From assembly GCA_008360955.1 (NCBI GenBank), contig LUCM01000704.1, positions 263,626 to 327,625 of the forward strand: DNA of 64,000 nt, in the 5' to 3' direction. The DNA is from Fasciolopsis buskii (Eukaryota > Platyhelminthes > Trematoda > Plagiorchiida > Fasciolidae). Shown in pieces: positions 1-13,290 of the stretch; the stretch's first letter is position 1, and each line of letters opens with the position of its first letter. Position numbers and translations under genes: made by a program. The notes beneath the pieces are model-generated. The model made no database searches and was not told the origin of the DNA. It saw only the letters and a list, made by a program, of their open reading frames with translations.

Positions 1-3000
1 TTGGCCTTCGTGCCCCGCAGATGCCTGGAAGAAGAGCTTTATGCATTGGAGATGCCTAAATCGTTTAAAACGAGTCAAAATAATCATTCGCATCATGCTG
101 AAACTAGGTTAACATTAACGAAACCAACTTGACGAGACAACTGAGGTGATTTAATTCTCGAATATCTACCTTGCAGTGGAAAGTTTGAAGTTTGATTGCT
201 CCTATTTGAACGATTATGTGGATGCTATGAATAAACGAGATCACTGCAGTCTGGCTTTATTCAGATAATTATTCATATTCGGTAAGACCATTTCGAAACC
301 CGTGAGATGTACCATCAATTTGTATCCATTCCGCTTAATTGTCCACTTCCTGTTCGTTCTGTCTCTCTGTCTCTCTCTCTCCCTCTCCAGAAAGCACAAC
401 GCCTAATCCGCTGGCAGTTCCGACAGTTTGAAGTCATCATATTTATGGGTTTGCATTCCAGTATGCAACAGTGAAGGAGCCATACACAATGAAAAATTGT
501 GGCAAACAACAAGTCAATAATTACCCCGGGAATTTTCTTTGTACCTCAGTTTTTTATTTCCTAAATGTCAATGGAAACGCCAAGGGGCGGTAATGTGAAA
601 CATAAAGCGACCATTGTTTGAACGTGTACGGAAGCACCAAATCAAATCATGCAATTCGTAACGGTTTCTAAATCCGGCATGTTTAGCAGTCCACCTTAAT
701 GGTTTCCCGTTAATTGCAACCATCAAAATGGGCGTTTTGATTGCACTTTCCAAGTCATAGCTCGAGACTATCATAACTGCCATTCTAACATCACTGGAGA
801 TGAACACTTTTCGATCTAAAAGCCCACATCTGTGATGGTAAGATTAGAGAAACCGTCAAAGGGGGATACAAAAAATACCATTTTCGAAAATCGCTGAGAA
901 CAAATATGCAAACGAGACAATCAAAACGGCCAAATACTAAGATCGATTTGCGTGCCGACAAACTTCCATCCGAGTGCAATTATTTTTCTACAAAAAAAGA
1001 TATTCTAAACAGAATATTTTGCCCTAGAATGCAAACCTTAATCCCTAACTAAATAGCCCACATGCACGGATACAATGACAGAGAATAACAGGCTTGTGGT
1101 ATGCAAGTTTAGTCCAAATAAATACAATTATATAACCATGTTTTTGGATGCGCTGAAAAAGCCGTTGTTTGGATAAATGACATTAGATGAAGCTACCCCA
1201 TAAATTCATTCTGAATGCCACCGCACTGTGTATTCAGTGTACAGTTTGCGGCTCCAAAACGTGGACACTACAACTGGCGCATGGTTGTAATTCCATTCAC
1301 TTCACTTTGAACCCAGAAAGTAAACTCTTTGAATCTTTATTGGAAAAGCAACCAACAACTTTGCTATATCATTTTTCTGTTTCATTTACTTGAGGATAGA
1401 TTATGCAAAAAAATTTGTCGATATGCTTCTGTAAGCGATCGAATCACCATACTTGTACTAAAAGTCAAACTGTTAATGCGACTGATTGGCAACCATTTAG
1501 GAGGATACAAACGCATATAAACGAATAATCAATCTGTTTTATCTGGAGTACACACAAATATTATACTTATGTTCTAAAGAAGAGAGTCAGTAAAAATTGG
1601 GATACTAATTCTACCAGGCAACCATTGAAATAAGAAGGGACGAAGAGAGTAAAACGTGACAAATGTTGGGAGACATTATTCACCAAAACTGAAAGTCACT
1701 GGTGTCCACAACATCCGACTGGCACATCCTTATCCAAAGCAAGGTCACCTAGTTATGTGCTGCGCTGTTTTGCCAGTGATTTCCCAGAGAGCTATGTGAT
1801 TGATTGTGGCTTGAGCAAGCCAAACTCTTTAATTACATCCCCTGGCGCTTACTCTATTAATCCCTTTGCAGACAAGTCAAAACCCGACAAAAGACTTCCA
1901 CCAAGAGCTCAGAAACGGTTCCAGAACTCTAGCATTATGTCACTCACAAGTTCTCTCTAGATCCATTTTCAGTCATTTACTGAATTGCGAAATTCACGTC
2001 AACTCGAATCTAGTGTTTTGAATAAGGAAATGCTAGAAGATTTTTCCGATTCACCGAGGATGTGTAAAATAGATGTAACGAGGTCGTCTTCTATGAATAA
2101 CCGGATTTTTTCTCCAGCTTAATTTTACCGTAGTCTGTATCCATAAGTGTAACATTTGGTTGTTACCTTTGCCAAGTCCGGGCGTAACGGGAAGCCTTAG
2201 GTATATTCCATAATTCTTCCTGAATTTTGATGCAACTGATGGTACGAAACAAACAAGATTAGCTCATGATTGCAACTGTCTTGTGCTGGCCTGCAGCACT
2301 CATTTATTTTGTAATGCAAACTATGATAAACATTATACCATTGTTCCCCCAAATACAGCAATAGAACATTTCGAGCCATTTGACAATTCAAACTGCCACG
2401 TTTCATCAACGCAAGTACAACCACCCTGAAAAATCAAGATAGTTACAACAACTTTTATACGGACGCGCCGGCATGATTAGTCTTCCTTTAGCCAAACCAT
2501 ATATTGCATGCATGCACACCCAACTCTCAGTTTTACACACGCCTACAATTTAAAGTTGTACGGCAAACTTTGTGTTCCTGAAAGCGGATTTACACTTAAA
2601 ATCAAGATATTATCTTCTGCATCAACTGCAACGAGGCAAACGACCACCGGAACTATCGATTGCTTCTGTTCTTCTCGCACAAAATCCTTTGCTTACCGGA
2701 AATATCTAGTAGTAGGAAAAAACTTGCCATGCGAAATGTTCCTTGTCCAAATGGTACTATAATGTGAAGCGAGAGAACTCGTTTCATTTCACTTGATTTC
2801 GGTAAAAAGAAAATGACTGGGACATTAGAAAATGGATTTATTCTTATTTAAGAAAAAACATCATTTGGCCAAAAGGTTTGATAAATTTCTTCATGAAAAC
2901 CTTTGTACTGGAACCGTGTTAGCAGAACCATTTGTTCTAAATTCATTTCTACTCAGCCCAACTTTCGAATTAGCGTCTTGAAACGGAAATGAGGAGTCGG

Positions 3001-6000
3001 CTTTTGGTGGAGTACGCGGCGTCAAAAATTGACGGTACTTGGAGGAAAATTGAGTAAGAACTATTAAGTCTACTGAATTGATGCGACTCGCAACTTCATT
3101 CCGTCCAAGCAGGATTTTTAATTGTATTTGCTTGTTAGGTGCACCGTAATGCCGCATTTTGTTGTCAATTGTTAGGGCAAGATGGCAAACAGTTGTTGAT
3201 TACAGCGAGTACCAAATGTTTTCTGTTGGCTGGCCCAAATCAGCTTCGGATTTGGCGTTAAACTGAGACCTTAAACGATGGTGACAAACGTTGCCATAGA
3301 TACGATTCTGCTTTAACTAACTAGACTTTTGTATATGCTCACAAATTGCGAGTGCGTTTAGAAACATTCAAGCCTTCCGAAATTAATGAGAACAGTGGGA
3401 TTACCTTTATTTACTTATTTACTCGGCCGGGTGGCGTTATTGTTATTGGGTTTGCTTTAGAAGCCATGTTCATTTGCAGCCTACCGAGAGTTGAAGTTAC
3501 CAACAACGAGAGGACTAAGACATAATACACCAACTCAGGTCAGTTTCACTTTGTTTATTGTGACAATTAATTGAGTCATTGTCCACAATCAGACCAGTTA
3601 TTCACGAGACAATAGGCTTCGTTCCTTTCTAAACTGAACACAGCAGTGAACGTTCGGAATAATTGTGCCGATTCGGTGATAGCCTCAATTTTAAAACCAC
3701 GAAAAGTTTAGGCGCATCGGTGTACAGAACATGTTGGTATATAGCTAACGAGTGTCCGAAAGTGATGTTCACTTCTTAAGAAAGCTGACAAAACGAGAAT
3801 ATTAACAGACGGGCAAGTCTGTTACGACTGAATTCGATCGACGAGATGAACTTTCACAACCATACAGTCCAACAGAACATCATATCAGAGAAAAATGGTT
3901 GGAACTCTGCTAATAGTCAAAAGAGAAACACGTAGTTTCCTTCAAACGGGTACTAGGAATGGGTTTCCCGGGCGCTTCTCTCATATGCACTGAAGTTATC
4001 AAATTGATGCGTTTTCTAATGGTCACTTTCAACAAACACTGCTTTCGGTATCGCAGTACTGATGCTCTCCCACATCTCATTTGATTACCGTTGCAGTGTG
4101 AAATCGTCCGAATAAACCAAACACAAACTTTCTTTGGATTTAAGCATCTAATTGACATATGTTTCATCTAGGCACTCACGGTTACGTCATCGTTATTAGG
4201 AAGCAGAAAAATGTGTTCGTTTTAGACCGCCTTCAAAATGCAATGTACGGAAAATGACTGTCATTTAGTGTTCGAAGATTTTACAAACATATTCCTTAAC
4301 GAATCTAATCTGTATGAGTTATGGAAGTCCCTCTGTGCGGGAGTGATGAATAGTAGAAATTTGAAATTAAAAATATCAACTATTTACTGGTTTGAATGTT
4401 GTTCATCCCCTCAATAGTTACAGCACAATCCCCAGCTTTCGTCGGGACGATTGTGTGAGAACTTACTAGGATGTTATTTGATGAAATTATTAATGATAAT
4501 GGTGCTCACTTTCTTATTCACTCCTAGCACCAACAGATTTGGGAATAAAACTGTCAGATAACTTATTCGACAAATTTTTTGCAAGGAGAAATCTATTCAC
4601 ACATGAGGTGATTTGTTTTTTGGGATCCTTGGCTAGACAAGCCCCTTAAAATGTGCCTACAGACTATGAGTATCATACGACACAAACATAATCTGACTAC
4701 TCATGTGGCTGACTATTCAAACTCGATTTCTTTTATCTTTTAACGAATGTCGATTGCACTGGGATAGTGACTCTTTTTTGGGATACTGGTGATGAATAAG
4801 TGCTTTATCCGATGATGCAACTTCAGGGAAAGGAACTCTAATTTGAGGATGCAAGCTTGATTGGGTGTCGCTCTAGAAAACATGAAATGATATGAATTTC
4901 GTACAGGACCACATATTTTAGATGGTGCTTAATATGGCGAGATAGTTCACATAAGACAGCCTTCAAAACTGATCACCAAGTCGAACCGGTTTCTACTTTT
5001 TTCCAAAACATGTAGCTAGATGTATTGCAATCTTTCTACCAGGTCTGATGAACTTCCGCATTTCCGAATTGGAAGCGACACCATACATATTCAAACTCAT
5101 ATTTCACCCACTAAGACTGAAGTGTTTCTGCTCTATTTTCCGAATGCTTTTTGGGTCGGCAAGCCATACATCAGGAAATGCCGAAATTCATCTGTTCCAA
5201 CAAATGATCGCATTAGAAGCGTTGAATTGTGCAGCCTATTTACGCTGGTCCGCTAGAGACCAAACAATGCGGGCTAAATGGTTTGATAGACTTTTACCAA
5301 CTTGAACCTACTCAGTTTTAAATTTCTAATCCTAAACACTTGGTTAGTCATTATGGTTGATATTTTATATTTCACACCTCTTTAGGTCCATGGTTGTAGG
5401 GTCATTTTACAGTTTAGTGGATTTCAAGTCAAGAGAAATTTGGTGGCGATTCGCCCAATTGTGTGATTCGGTTGTTTTGAAAATATTTTTTACCCATTTG
5501 CGTTTTCCGTTACTCTTTTCGAGCACACAGTTTTTAACGAGTCATTATTTTCGGAATTGAAACAGTAATTCAGTTTTTCCTGTTATTTAACAACTTTTTA
5601 ATCGAAAAATTTTGTCAGTAGTCAAGATAAAAAGTTTTATTCGAAAGAATTTCTTGTTTTATGCATGGCGTGACGCATCCACTAAATTGTTGGGTCGACG
5701 TGGCATCTATGTCTGCATAATCCGATTCCAATAACGGTCGGCAAAGACGTTTTGCATTAATTGCCTTCAGGTGAATCCGATTCTCAAATGCATATGAAAA
5801 TGACATTTTTTGCATGCTTGATTTATTCGGTGTTACCGTCCCTCTCCGACAGTTGGCGTATACACCAAAAGAACTTGAGTTGTGCCCTGGACCACTCAGT
5901 AGAAGTATCCGTAATTACCCTTGGAGTAGGAAGAAATAAGGGCTTATGCGCATAGGATCCGGATAACAGAAATTTCACAAGATTTGCCTGTATGAATACA

Positions 6001-7804
6001 CGAACATAAGTTCACCGCACAGTTTCCTATTCTTGATAGAACCGCAGACAACACATGGGAAACTTTTGGAAGTTGGATATAATTTCCCTTTCAGAAGATT
6101 ATCATCAATTGTGCTGCATTTGTCCTTGTGATACTCAAAGTTCCCATGAAACTTTTCAGATGAAATTCCCAATTTGTTATTCATAAACTAGTGTGCGAGG
6201 GCGAAGCTCACTCTAAATAACCTTGAGATCCCAATCAGGACCGGATCGTGATCACATTCTGACTGAAACTTCATGACAGTTATGTCCCCTCACAGCAACA
6301 CTTGTGGAGCTTTGACAATCTCGAAATTGAGGTCGGTTGGCGTTGTGTATTTCGTCTTTGCTATTCGCCCCTGTTTGGGTAAGGAACTGATTTGGCATAC
6401 GCGATATTTGGGTTGCGTATTAGCACACTGACGGGTTGTGGACAGTATGGGCTGCTATTTCAAGCTGGATATGCCAAGCAGATCGAAGGCGGTAACCAAT
6501 TAGTGGTTGGCGGCAAATCGTGTTTAAATGCTAATTAGATGAACACGATACCGCCGTTTTGTTGGTCCTAGGAGTGCACAGGATAAAACGGGGGATCGTG
6601 CTGAGTGGGGAGAAGGAATTTCAGCAGGCGCGCAGGGGGACGGGGGAAATTTGTTCTTATAATTGCCCAGACGAATGTGAAAAGCTGAGAACGGAATTGA
6701 TTCACACTGGTGATGATTACGAGCAGTGAAGCAAAGAAAAGCAGCAATTTATCACTCGGACGGGTGATTGTCTGTGGGTGTGCCTGTGCGTATTTTTGAA
6801 TAGACATTGTGCGTGAAAGTAGGATCACTCAAGATGAGATGTCAAAAATCCAATTTTTGGTTATCAAAACATACTCAAAACGTAGACAAAATCACACCAC
6901 GCGCTTTTGTCTAAGTACATACATACGCACACATAACTAAGATGTGTTTGTGTAACCACGGTTACAGGAACAAGTGGGTCATTAGCCAAAAGTGAGATGT
7001 TTAGACTGACCACAAAACGGGCTGACAACCTAGCATGGGGGCATGTAAATCTGACAGTTCGTTGAAATCCACAAAATCCCTTCTCTAATCCGAGAGATGC
7101 TGTTTTCAGACAACTATGGCCGGAATTGCTGTGATCTAATTTGAATCGATTGTGTGGGTAGCACTTGTGAGTATTGAAAAATATAACTCGTGCTTTATCT
7201 TCGCTTTCAGTGAGCGGATGATCCTGGCTTCTGCCTGAAAGTACGTGAACATCGAAGCCCCAAAAGTCAAATAATTGGCTCGGGCCCTGAAAACACTTAG
7301 ACGGATCCAATAGGCTGTCCGAAAGTTGTGTGAATTTCAAATAAGCTGAACAATATTCCAGACTCATTGTAAGGACGGCTCCCGATGCGCGAAGTAATAC
7401 TGCTCATCGACAGCTTAGCTTGCAGCTTCCGTTAAACCTTACACAACTTTCTGTCTTCTTGTGCACTCAACTAGCGTGGCACATGTTTTAAATGGATTGT
7501 TTCTGTTGCTATATTTGTTTAAGTGCACCCATTTACACGACCGACCTGAGGTACATCACAATGCGGCGACCGGTACATGCGATTCGCTGTCTTGGATTTG
7601 ACAATTCGTTTGAAAGAGGTTTAGCGGAAGTGAAAAAAATCTGCATATTTCCCTTCCTATGAAACAACGAATCCAGTGAAAATATGTTGTTATCGGCTGC
7701 TTACATACCTGGATGACAGCTGCACTCAATTCTGATTAACTCGAGTCAAATTTGTTTTATTTTCGCAGTTCTGTTTAGAGCAACTTTTGTTCAATATATG
7801 TACA
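1..7804. other. Region with no recognised gene
   Basis: No domain, tRNA or transposon signature was recognised on either strand. The only simple sequence is a CT-rich tract at about 357-388. The longest open frame is minus-strand 6864-7367 (167 codons). It has no recognisable domain, biased low-complexity composition, and no splice or start context, and such a length is not surprising by chance in 64 kb. Treat the region as intergenic or intronic. Confidence 0.6.
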
Positions 7805-8206
7805 TTTCATGAAATAATTCACCGTGTGATATCACCGTTCAACTGATCATAAAGAAACTATGGAAGCACTGTACAACTGTTTCATCTAACTTGTTAGGAA
7901 TCATGAACAGTGCATATCCACCCCGGACGAACGATTCTGAGTTGAACGACCTAGCCATTACGCTACCGGGCAGGCTCTGAACGGTTTGTTCATCTCCACC
8001 ACATGATGTTGCACTTATCCGTCACTGATTTGCACGGTTACTGTCCGTTAGCTTGCAGAGATCGACCCCTACTGATAGATGACTTCTCTGCAGGTAGCCT
8101 AAGTACATCGAAGGCTTTTGGATATGACTTACACAGTAACCGTTTAAAATCAGTGACGGATAGGTGCAACATCATGTGGTGAAGTTGAAAAAACCGTTCA
8201 GAGCCT

Positions 8207-8281
8207 GCCCGGTAGCGTAATGTCTAAGGCGTTCGACTCACAATCGTTCGTCCTTGTTCGGGTTCGCGTCCCAGTTCGGGC
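8207..8281 (+). ncRNA. tRNA-Val-like pol III promoter module in FB copy 1
   Basis: A 75-nt segment folds as a degenerate tRNA. The acceptor 5' strand GCCCGG faces a 3' TTCGGGC. The D-arm region is TAGCGTAATGTCTAAGGCG (A box). The anticodon loop reads CTCACAA, giving anticodon CAC (valine type). The T arm holds the B box GGTTCGCGTCC. The variable region is longer than in a normal tRNA and pairing in the anticodon stem is imperfect, so this is a tRNA-derived SINE head and not a working tRNA gene. Confidence 0.7.
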
Positions 8282-8292
8282 GCGGTAGGTAT

Positions 8293-8340
8293 GCACTGCT
8301 CATGATTCCTAACAAGCTGGATGAAACAGCTGTACAGTGC
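8293..8340 (+). ncRNA. Hammerhead-ribozyme-like motif, core-mutated
   Basis: Stem I strands GCACTG (8293-8298) and CAGTGC (8335-8340) are fully complementary. GAAAC follows the stem II region. Stem III is the self-complementary ACAG/CTGT, leaving GTA as the expected cleavage triplet. The conserved box reads CTCATGA where an active hammerhead needs CTGATGA, so the essential G5 is C. The stem II loop also has extra bases. The fold is preserved but activity is unlikely in this copy. Compare the intact version at 40431-40479 on the minus strand. Confidence 0.6.
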
Positions 8341-9469
8341 CTGCATGGTTTTTTATGGTGAGTTGGGCGATGATATCATATGATGAATTATTTGATGAAA
8401 ACATTCAATCCGCTACTACTAAAATTATGTAAAGTTAACAGTACACGTTTTAAAATAGATTAATCTAGAGGCACTGGCTGAAGCAAAATAGCAAGAGATC
8501 GTTTGTGTTCAAATGCATCTGTGTACTTGTGATCTTTGGTGCCATGATGAATCCTCTTTTAAAAGTTGTAACCATTTTCTTATCTTTTGGTTATCTGGTC
8601 GAACTGATACAATACTTAATTATGCCTTCGTTTGTAACTTCACTTCATGGATTGTCTTTTCAATCCCTGATGTTTTGCTATTTGCCGTCTGCTTTTGGTT
8701 CCATGTCATCTATTCCTAATAACCGGTCATATCGTACTAAATCGAGAAATCATTTTTGACTCCTGTTTGTTTTCTTCCGTGCAGATTTCAGTCGACTGAA
8801 ATTTAATTCATGCTAGTTGGAGTTTGAAGTAGTTTACAGGCAAAAGCATTTGAAATGATTTCCCGGTCAGGAGTAGAACAATGATAACCCAGATAAGGTT
8901 TATTGCGACGACCATGAAATCAGGTGTTAACAACCAAATGTTGTGTGAATCTTAAGAAGGTCGTCGACAGACTGTTGTGGACAAATTAGCGCATTCGATT
9001 TTTCTTCCAGTTGCTTCTGCATAGTTATTCAGTGAATCCTTGCCTCATACTGTTAGTAACAGTACATAACAAATTCGGCATGTTTGTGCGGTACCGTTTG
9101 GTTGCAATCTCCCATACACAAATCCGGGGAGTCATAATTGCACTTTTATAAATAATTTGACAGATTTTATTCACTTGACTGCCTCGATATAGTTTGTACA
9201 TGCGTAATTAGATCCACGTCTGATACGACGACAAATTTGTCCATGATTGGGAAGGTATATTTACACACAGAGGCCCAATGAAGCGAAAAATTCTTTGTAG
9301 TCAGTTCGTGACAACTGACTGTCCAGCGTAGATGATATTTGCTTATTTAGACAATTATCTGCGCCCAGCATCCATTGACCACTGTTTACCGCGGAGGTTT
9401 CGGTAGGATGCGGGAAATCGACAGGCGTGACCAGTGCATGAGCTGCTGGATCCGTCATCATTGTTTTCA

Positions 9470-9490
9470 ATCTCTCTCTCTCTCTCTCTT
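9470..9490. repeat. (TC)n microsatellite
   Basis: About ten tandem TC units. Confidence 0.9.
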
Positions 9491-12400
9491 CTGTATGGGC
9501 TGCAAAAGACCGCATGTGTGCGCACGTACACATGTGTATTTACGCATGCGTGTAGGGACTTTACTCCCATAATTTTCCCACAGGCGCCAAGCCTGTGAAC
9601 TGTTCAGGTCAATAGAGAAACTTTGCACTAAGCGTAGATGATGACGTTTTTCACCCTCTACTGCAGACTAATGTTCGGTAATTGGTTCCCTAATGTACAC
9701 CAGAAAATCTTCACTGCACAAGTGGACATTTTAATTTCGCGATCAAATTAAGCTTCAGCAGCCGGAATCTAATTGATTATCGTTTACTGATGAGGTGGAT
9801 ACCGATCTCGAATGTAGACTATATACACACACAAACTACGATTGCACTGGGACAATATGTATCTCGCTCTCAGTCACTAGATTAATCGCATCGATTGCTC
9901 TCGAATGGAGGCAAACTGCGTAGCATATCAACAGCAAGTTCAAGCAGATATTGTGGATGAAATACAAAATCAGTTTGCGCTTTGCGCACCTGGCTCGTGG
10001 CTTTGAATTTCGGGAACTTAGTACTCGAATGGGTCTACTGTTCAAATCCGTTCGGGCTCCACACGCCACCTAAATGATTAACAATTAATAGTAATAATTA
10101 ACGGTAGAATTTTCAAAAGACATGTGAAAAAAAACCAGACCAAACGCTGGTGCTTGACTAAAGGAAGTAGTCCCGTTTAAATACTAATATATACGTGCCG
10201 CCTATTATGATGCATTCAGAAATTTCCGATGCTAATATCCTTGCGACTCTACTATTTGCTAGTTTTAAAGAGCCACCGGCAAATAACAAGTCCTTTGTTA
10301 GATCTGATGGTTGACTGGAATTTGACCAGTCAAGTATTGGGTAACCTTGGATGTCCAAGTAAACACAGATAAACACGAAAAATGAAATGCTCCTGGAGCA
10401 TGAAATTTCCGTGAACCTTTATTGGGTTTACCCTAGTATGCCTTCATAAATGACAACAACCTCGCATGTCTAACAAACGCATTTAGTTTATCAAGTATTC
10501 TACCCACGATTACGCACCTATTTATAGGCTGAAGATAATTAATGGTTAACTGCGGCATTTTACACTAACCGGGGTCTAATAATCATGGCTGATCACGGGT
10601 AGAAACATTTTCGTTTAGGGAGGAGTTTGGTCTATGTCAAATTGACCTTGTGCCAAGGTCATCCGAGCGTGCTGCGGTAATCATTTGCATCGTTACCGCG
10701 ACAGTGAAACAGTGAGCGAGAAACAGCAAAATTTTTTGGTGTTCCAATATAGCGGATAAAGAACTGGTCTCAAAGCACGAGTCGACTTAAAATCTTGTTT
10801 AAATTCTTGTTACAGCTAAATGAGGTCACTAGCTGTATGATATTAAACAAATAAACTAAGCCGGGAACATAATTTTCAAAGATGAAATCAATTATATCCG
10901 AAATTGACTGGAAAGATGCTTTCAGTCATATTAATATTTCATGACAGAAGTTCTTTTCGGTAGTATGGTTGCAGCTTACCGCACGTGCTTCATGTGTCAT
11001 TGTCTAGTCTTGAATATCATTTGAACGCTCCAAGTTTCACCAGGCAGGTTGCATGAATTAATCGGATGACTGATTGTGATTATACTTCTTATACTCAACG
11101 TTGAAAAATTCGGACCATTTCAGTCTAAGAAAATAGCAATTTCTTTGATGAATAAATGTCATATGGTGACTCGAAAACCTTTTACAAAATGGCTATCTTC
11201 ACAGGGAATTTTTCCGATATTATTTTCCCGCCGAAATCGTTCGTTCTCACGGGGAAAAATAGAAAATCTTTATCAGCAGATCAAAAGGGAATGCCCTCCA
11301 GATAAGGGGAATTTAGTGTTTGAGGCACCGGGGATATCACTTTTATTCCAAGAAGTATCCAGTATAAAATGTGGCCGCATGCGGCTCCGTGGTTCACAGT
11401 ATCAGAATTTATTTAATATGCTGTCCTGAGCAGAGTATTGGTCTTTTAATTTGAAGTAAATTGGGTAAAAACACATTTAGGTGGACGGTATGCTTCATCT
11501 GGAATCATATCCTGACTCGAATCACCAGTCTTTCCAAAATGTTTCTTTTTTTGTAGTGATAATTAGAAGAGACATTTTAATCTACGGATATTGATTTCGC
11601 AGTTCTAAATCTTCTTGAAGTACGAAGCAAATGCAATTTAACCTCCGAAGTGCTGAATGCTTCAGCAGGATTACCGAAATATTGCTGAAGGACAGTGGGG
11701 GGTCCATGGAATTCTTTCGTTCATGGATAATGAATTTTTAGCAAAACAAGCGTTAAATTGTTCTTAATTGAAGTCACTTCGTTCTTCTCATCGAGCTCGT
11801 GATGCGTCATGATCAAAATATACTTAGGCTGGCTGAAATCGGACAGTGAATAAATTCCTAACTTATTTGCTTACTGAGTGACTCTAAAGCGTGCGGCTTA
11901 CTATCAAACAGATCCCCTAGTTCTAGCCGAATAGAAAGAACATAAGGTCACATATTTGTTTATTTGTGATGTTGCCTGAGGAGACGAAGCATCATATTGC
12001 GCTTGTTGCATGAGTTCCTTCACGGCCTGTACGTTGATTGATCGGAGAGAGGAGCACTTGACACAATAAATTCCATCGGATAGCTACGTTCAACTGATCA
12101 GTGTCAATCGTCTCACTATTGTTTTGATTAAACATGTTTGTCGAGACACAAGAAGAAGGCGAACTCCAGATGGTCGATTCCCAATCCCACATCTCATCTG
12201 CCAAGATAGTTGAGATAGTAGGCAAGTGCTAGCTGAATATCGAGGTTGTTTAAAACAAACTACTAACCGCAAAACAGTCATCATTTTCTACCTGCCTTGT
12301 CTCCTTTGACAAATTGTTTAAATTACTTAATATTTTGAAGGAAGAAAATAGCATAGTTTCTGTGATCCATTTCTCGAATGATCCCACAATGACTGGGAAC

Positions 12401-13222
12401 ATCATGCTTGACACGATGGTGTACCGTTTGAGGATGTTTTTACGTGATCAATCTCCGACCAAAAGTAGTTACTTGCGCCGGCGCACAAGTTTACTTAGTG
12501 TCTAACTTACACATCACAAAACAGAACATTATATATCAAAGGACACAGAGGGACGAATGAACTGTGTCCAGTAATCGTGCGCCTTAACACTTCCTTCACG
12601 TAGTGTGTAGTTTGTCCGTTAATTGCATGTGACATGTTTGTCACGGTTGAACGAAGTATCCATTGACTCGCGAGACAAACAAGCGCTAACTTATTGCCAG
12701 CATGGGGATTCGTCTAAGCTCACCGCTTTGCTGTCAAGCGCGTTAGGACATTCACTTAGCGCCTGAGAATATTAGTTTCATTGTAATGGAGGCCCTATTA
12801 TGACAACAAGATTTTTAATTTGTTTTAGTGGTACTTAATAATGTATCTGATATTCAAACATCCAAACTGTTTAACTAGTGGAAATAGGTCACAAATTAAG
12901 CTGAAAAAGAATACGGGGAGTCAAAAAAGCCGGATTATCTTTTAATGTCACGTTTTTATCATGATTTGCGTTCCAAGAGACACGGTAAACTTTTGTTCTA
13001 ACAGTCGGTAGCGAAATTTAACTCTGAAAATTCCGCGACGTATTTCAAGTCAGTCTTTCACCTCCATCTCTCACAATCCACGTTGATCAACTTCAAGCCC
13101 GTTTTCGCCTCACTTGGCAGACGAAAAATTCCTAGCATTCACAGTTTTCTGTCAAATTGCGTACCCGTTTCAAACAATATTAACTTTTCGATCCCTGTGA
13201 CACATCACCCGAAATTCAGTCA

Positions 13223-13290
13223 CTCATTTGTTTATTCAAAAAAGCACTTATCTATTCACTCATTCATTCAATCGTTCATTCACTTATCCA
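13223..13290. repeat. Imperfect TTCA/TCAT tetranucleotide tract
   Basis: Repeated CATTCATT/CACTCATT units with interruptions. Confidence 0.7.

Larger units (their letters stand above)
7805..8400 (+). mobile_element. Foldback SINE-like element, copy 1 (tRNA-like head plus hammerhead-like tail)
   Basis: A nearly complete palindromic element of about 596 bp. The outer arms are 7805-7920 and about 8288-8400 (ends read TTTCATNAAATAATTCA on each strand). An inner pair, about 7928-8035 and 8140-8260, contains the tRNA-like head in both orientations. Between them lies a unique core (about 8036-8139) that itself begins and ends with an inverted ACGGTTACTG. The right half carries a full tRNA-like module (8207-8281) followed by a hammerhead-like fold (8293-8340). 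In the left half the B-box part of the tRNA-like module is deleted. No protein is encoded. The pol III-type head suggests a SINE-like, non-autonomous element; the inverted arms look like a foldback or MITE, so the mobilisation route is unknown. A second copy lies at 40379-40860 and a fragment at 22110-22236. Confidence 0.85.

Noticed and set aside
6864..7367. 167-codon minus-strand open frame
   Set aside because: No domain, no splice or start context, biased composition; the length is within chance expectation for this much sequence.
9780..9815. CTGATGAGG near 9789 as a hammerhead core
   Set aside because: No GAAA box at the right distance (GAAT instead) and no complementary stem I.
10000..10075. 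GTTCAAATCC B-box near a CACGCCACC end
   Set aside because: No A box and no matching 5' acceptor strand.
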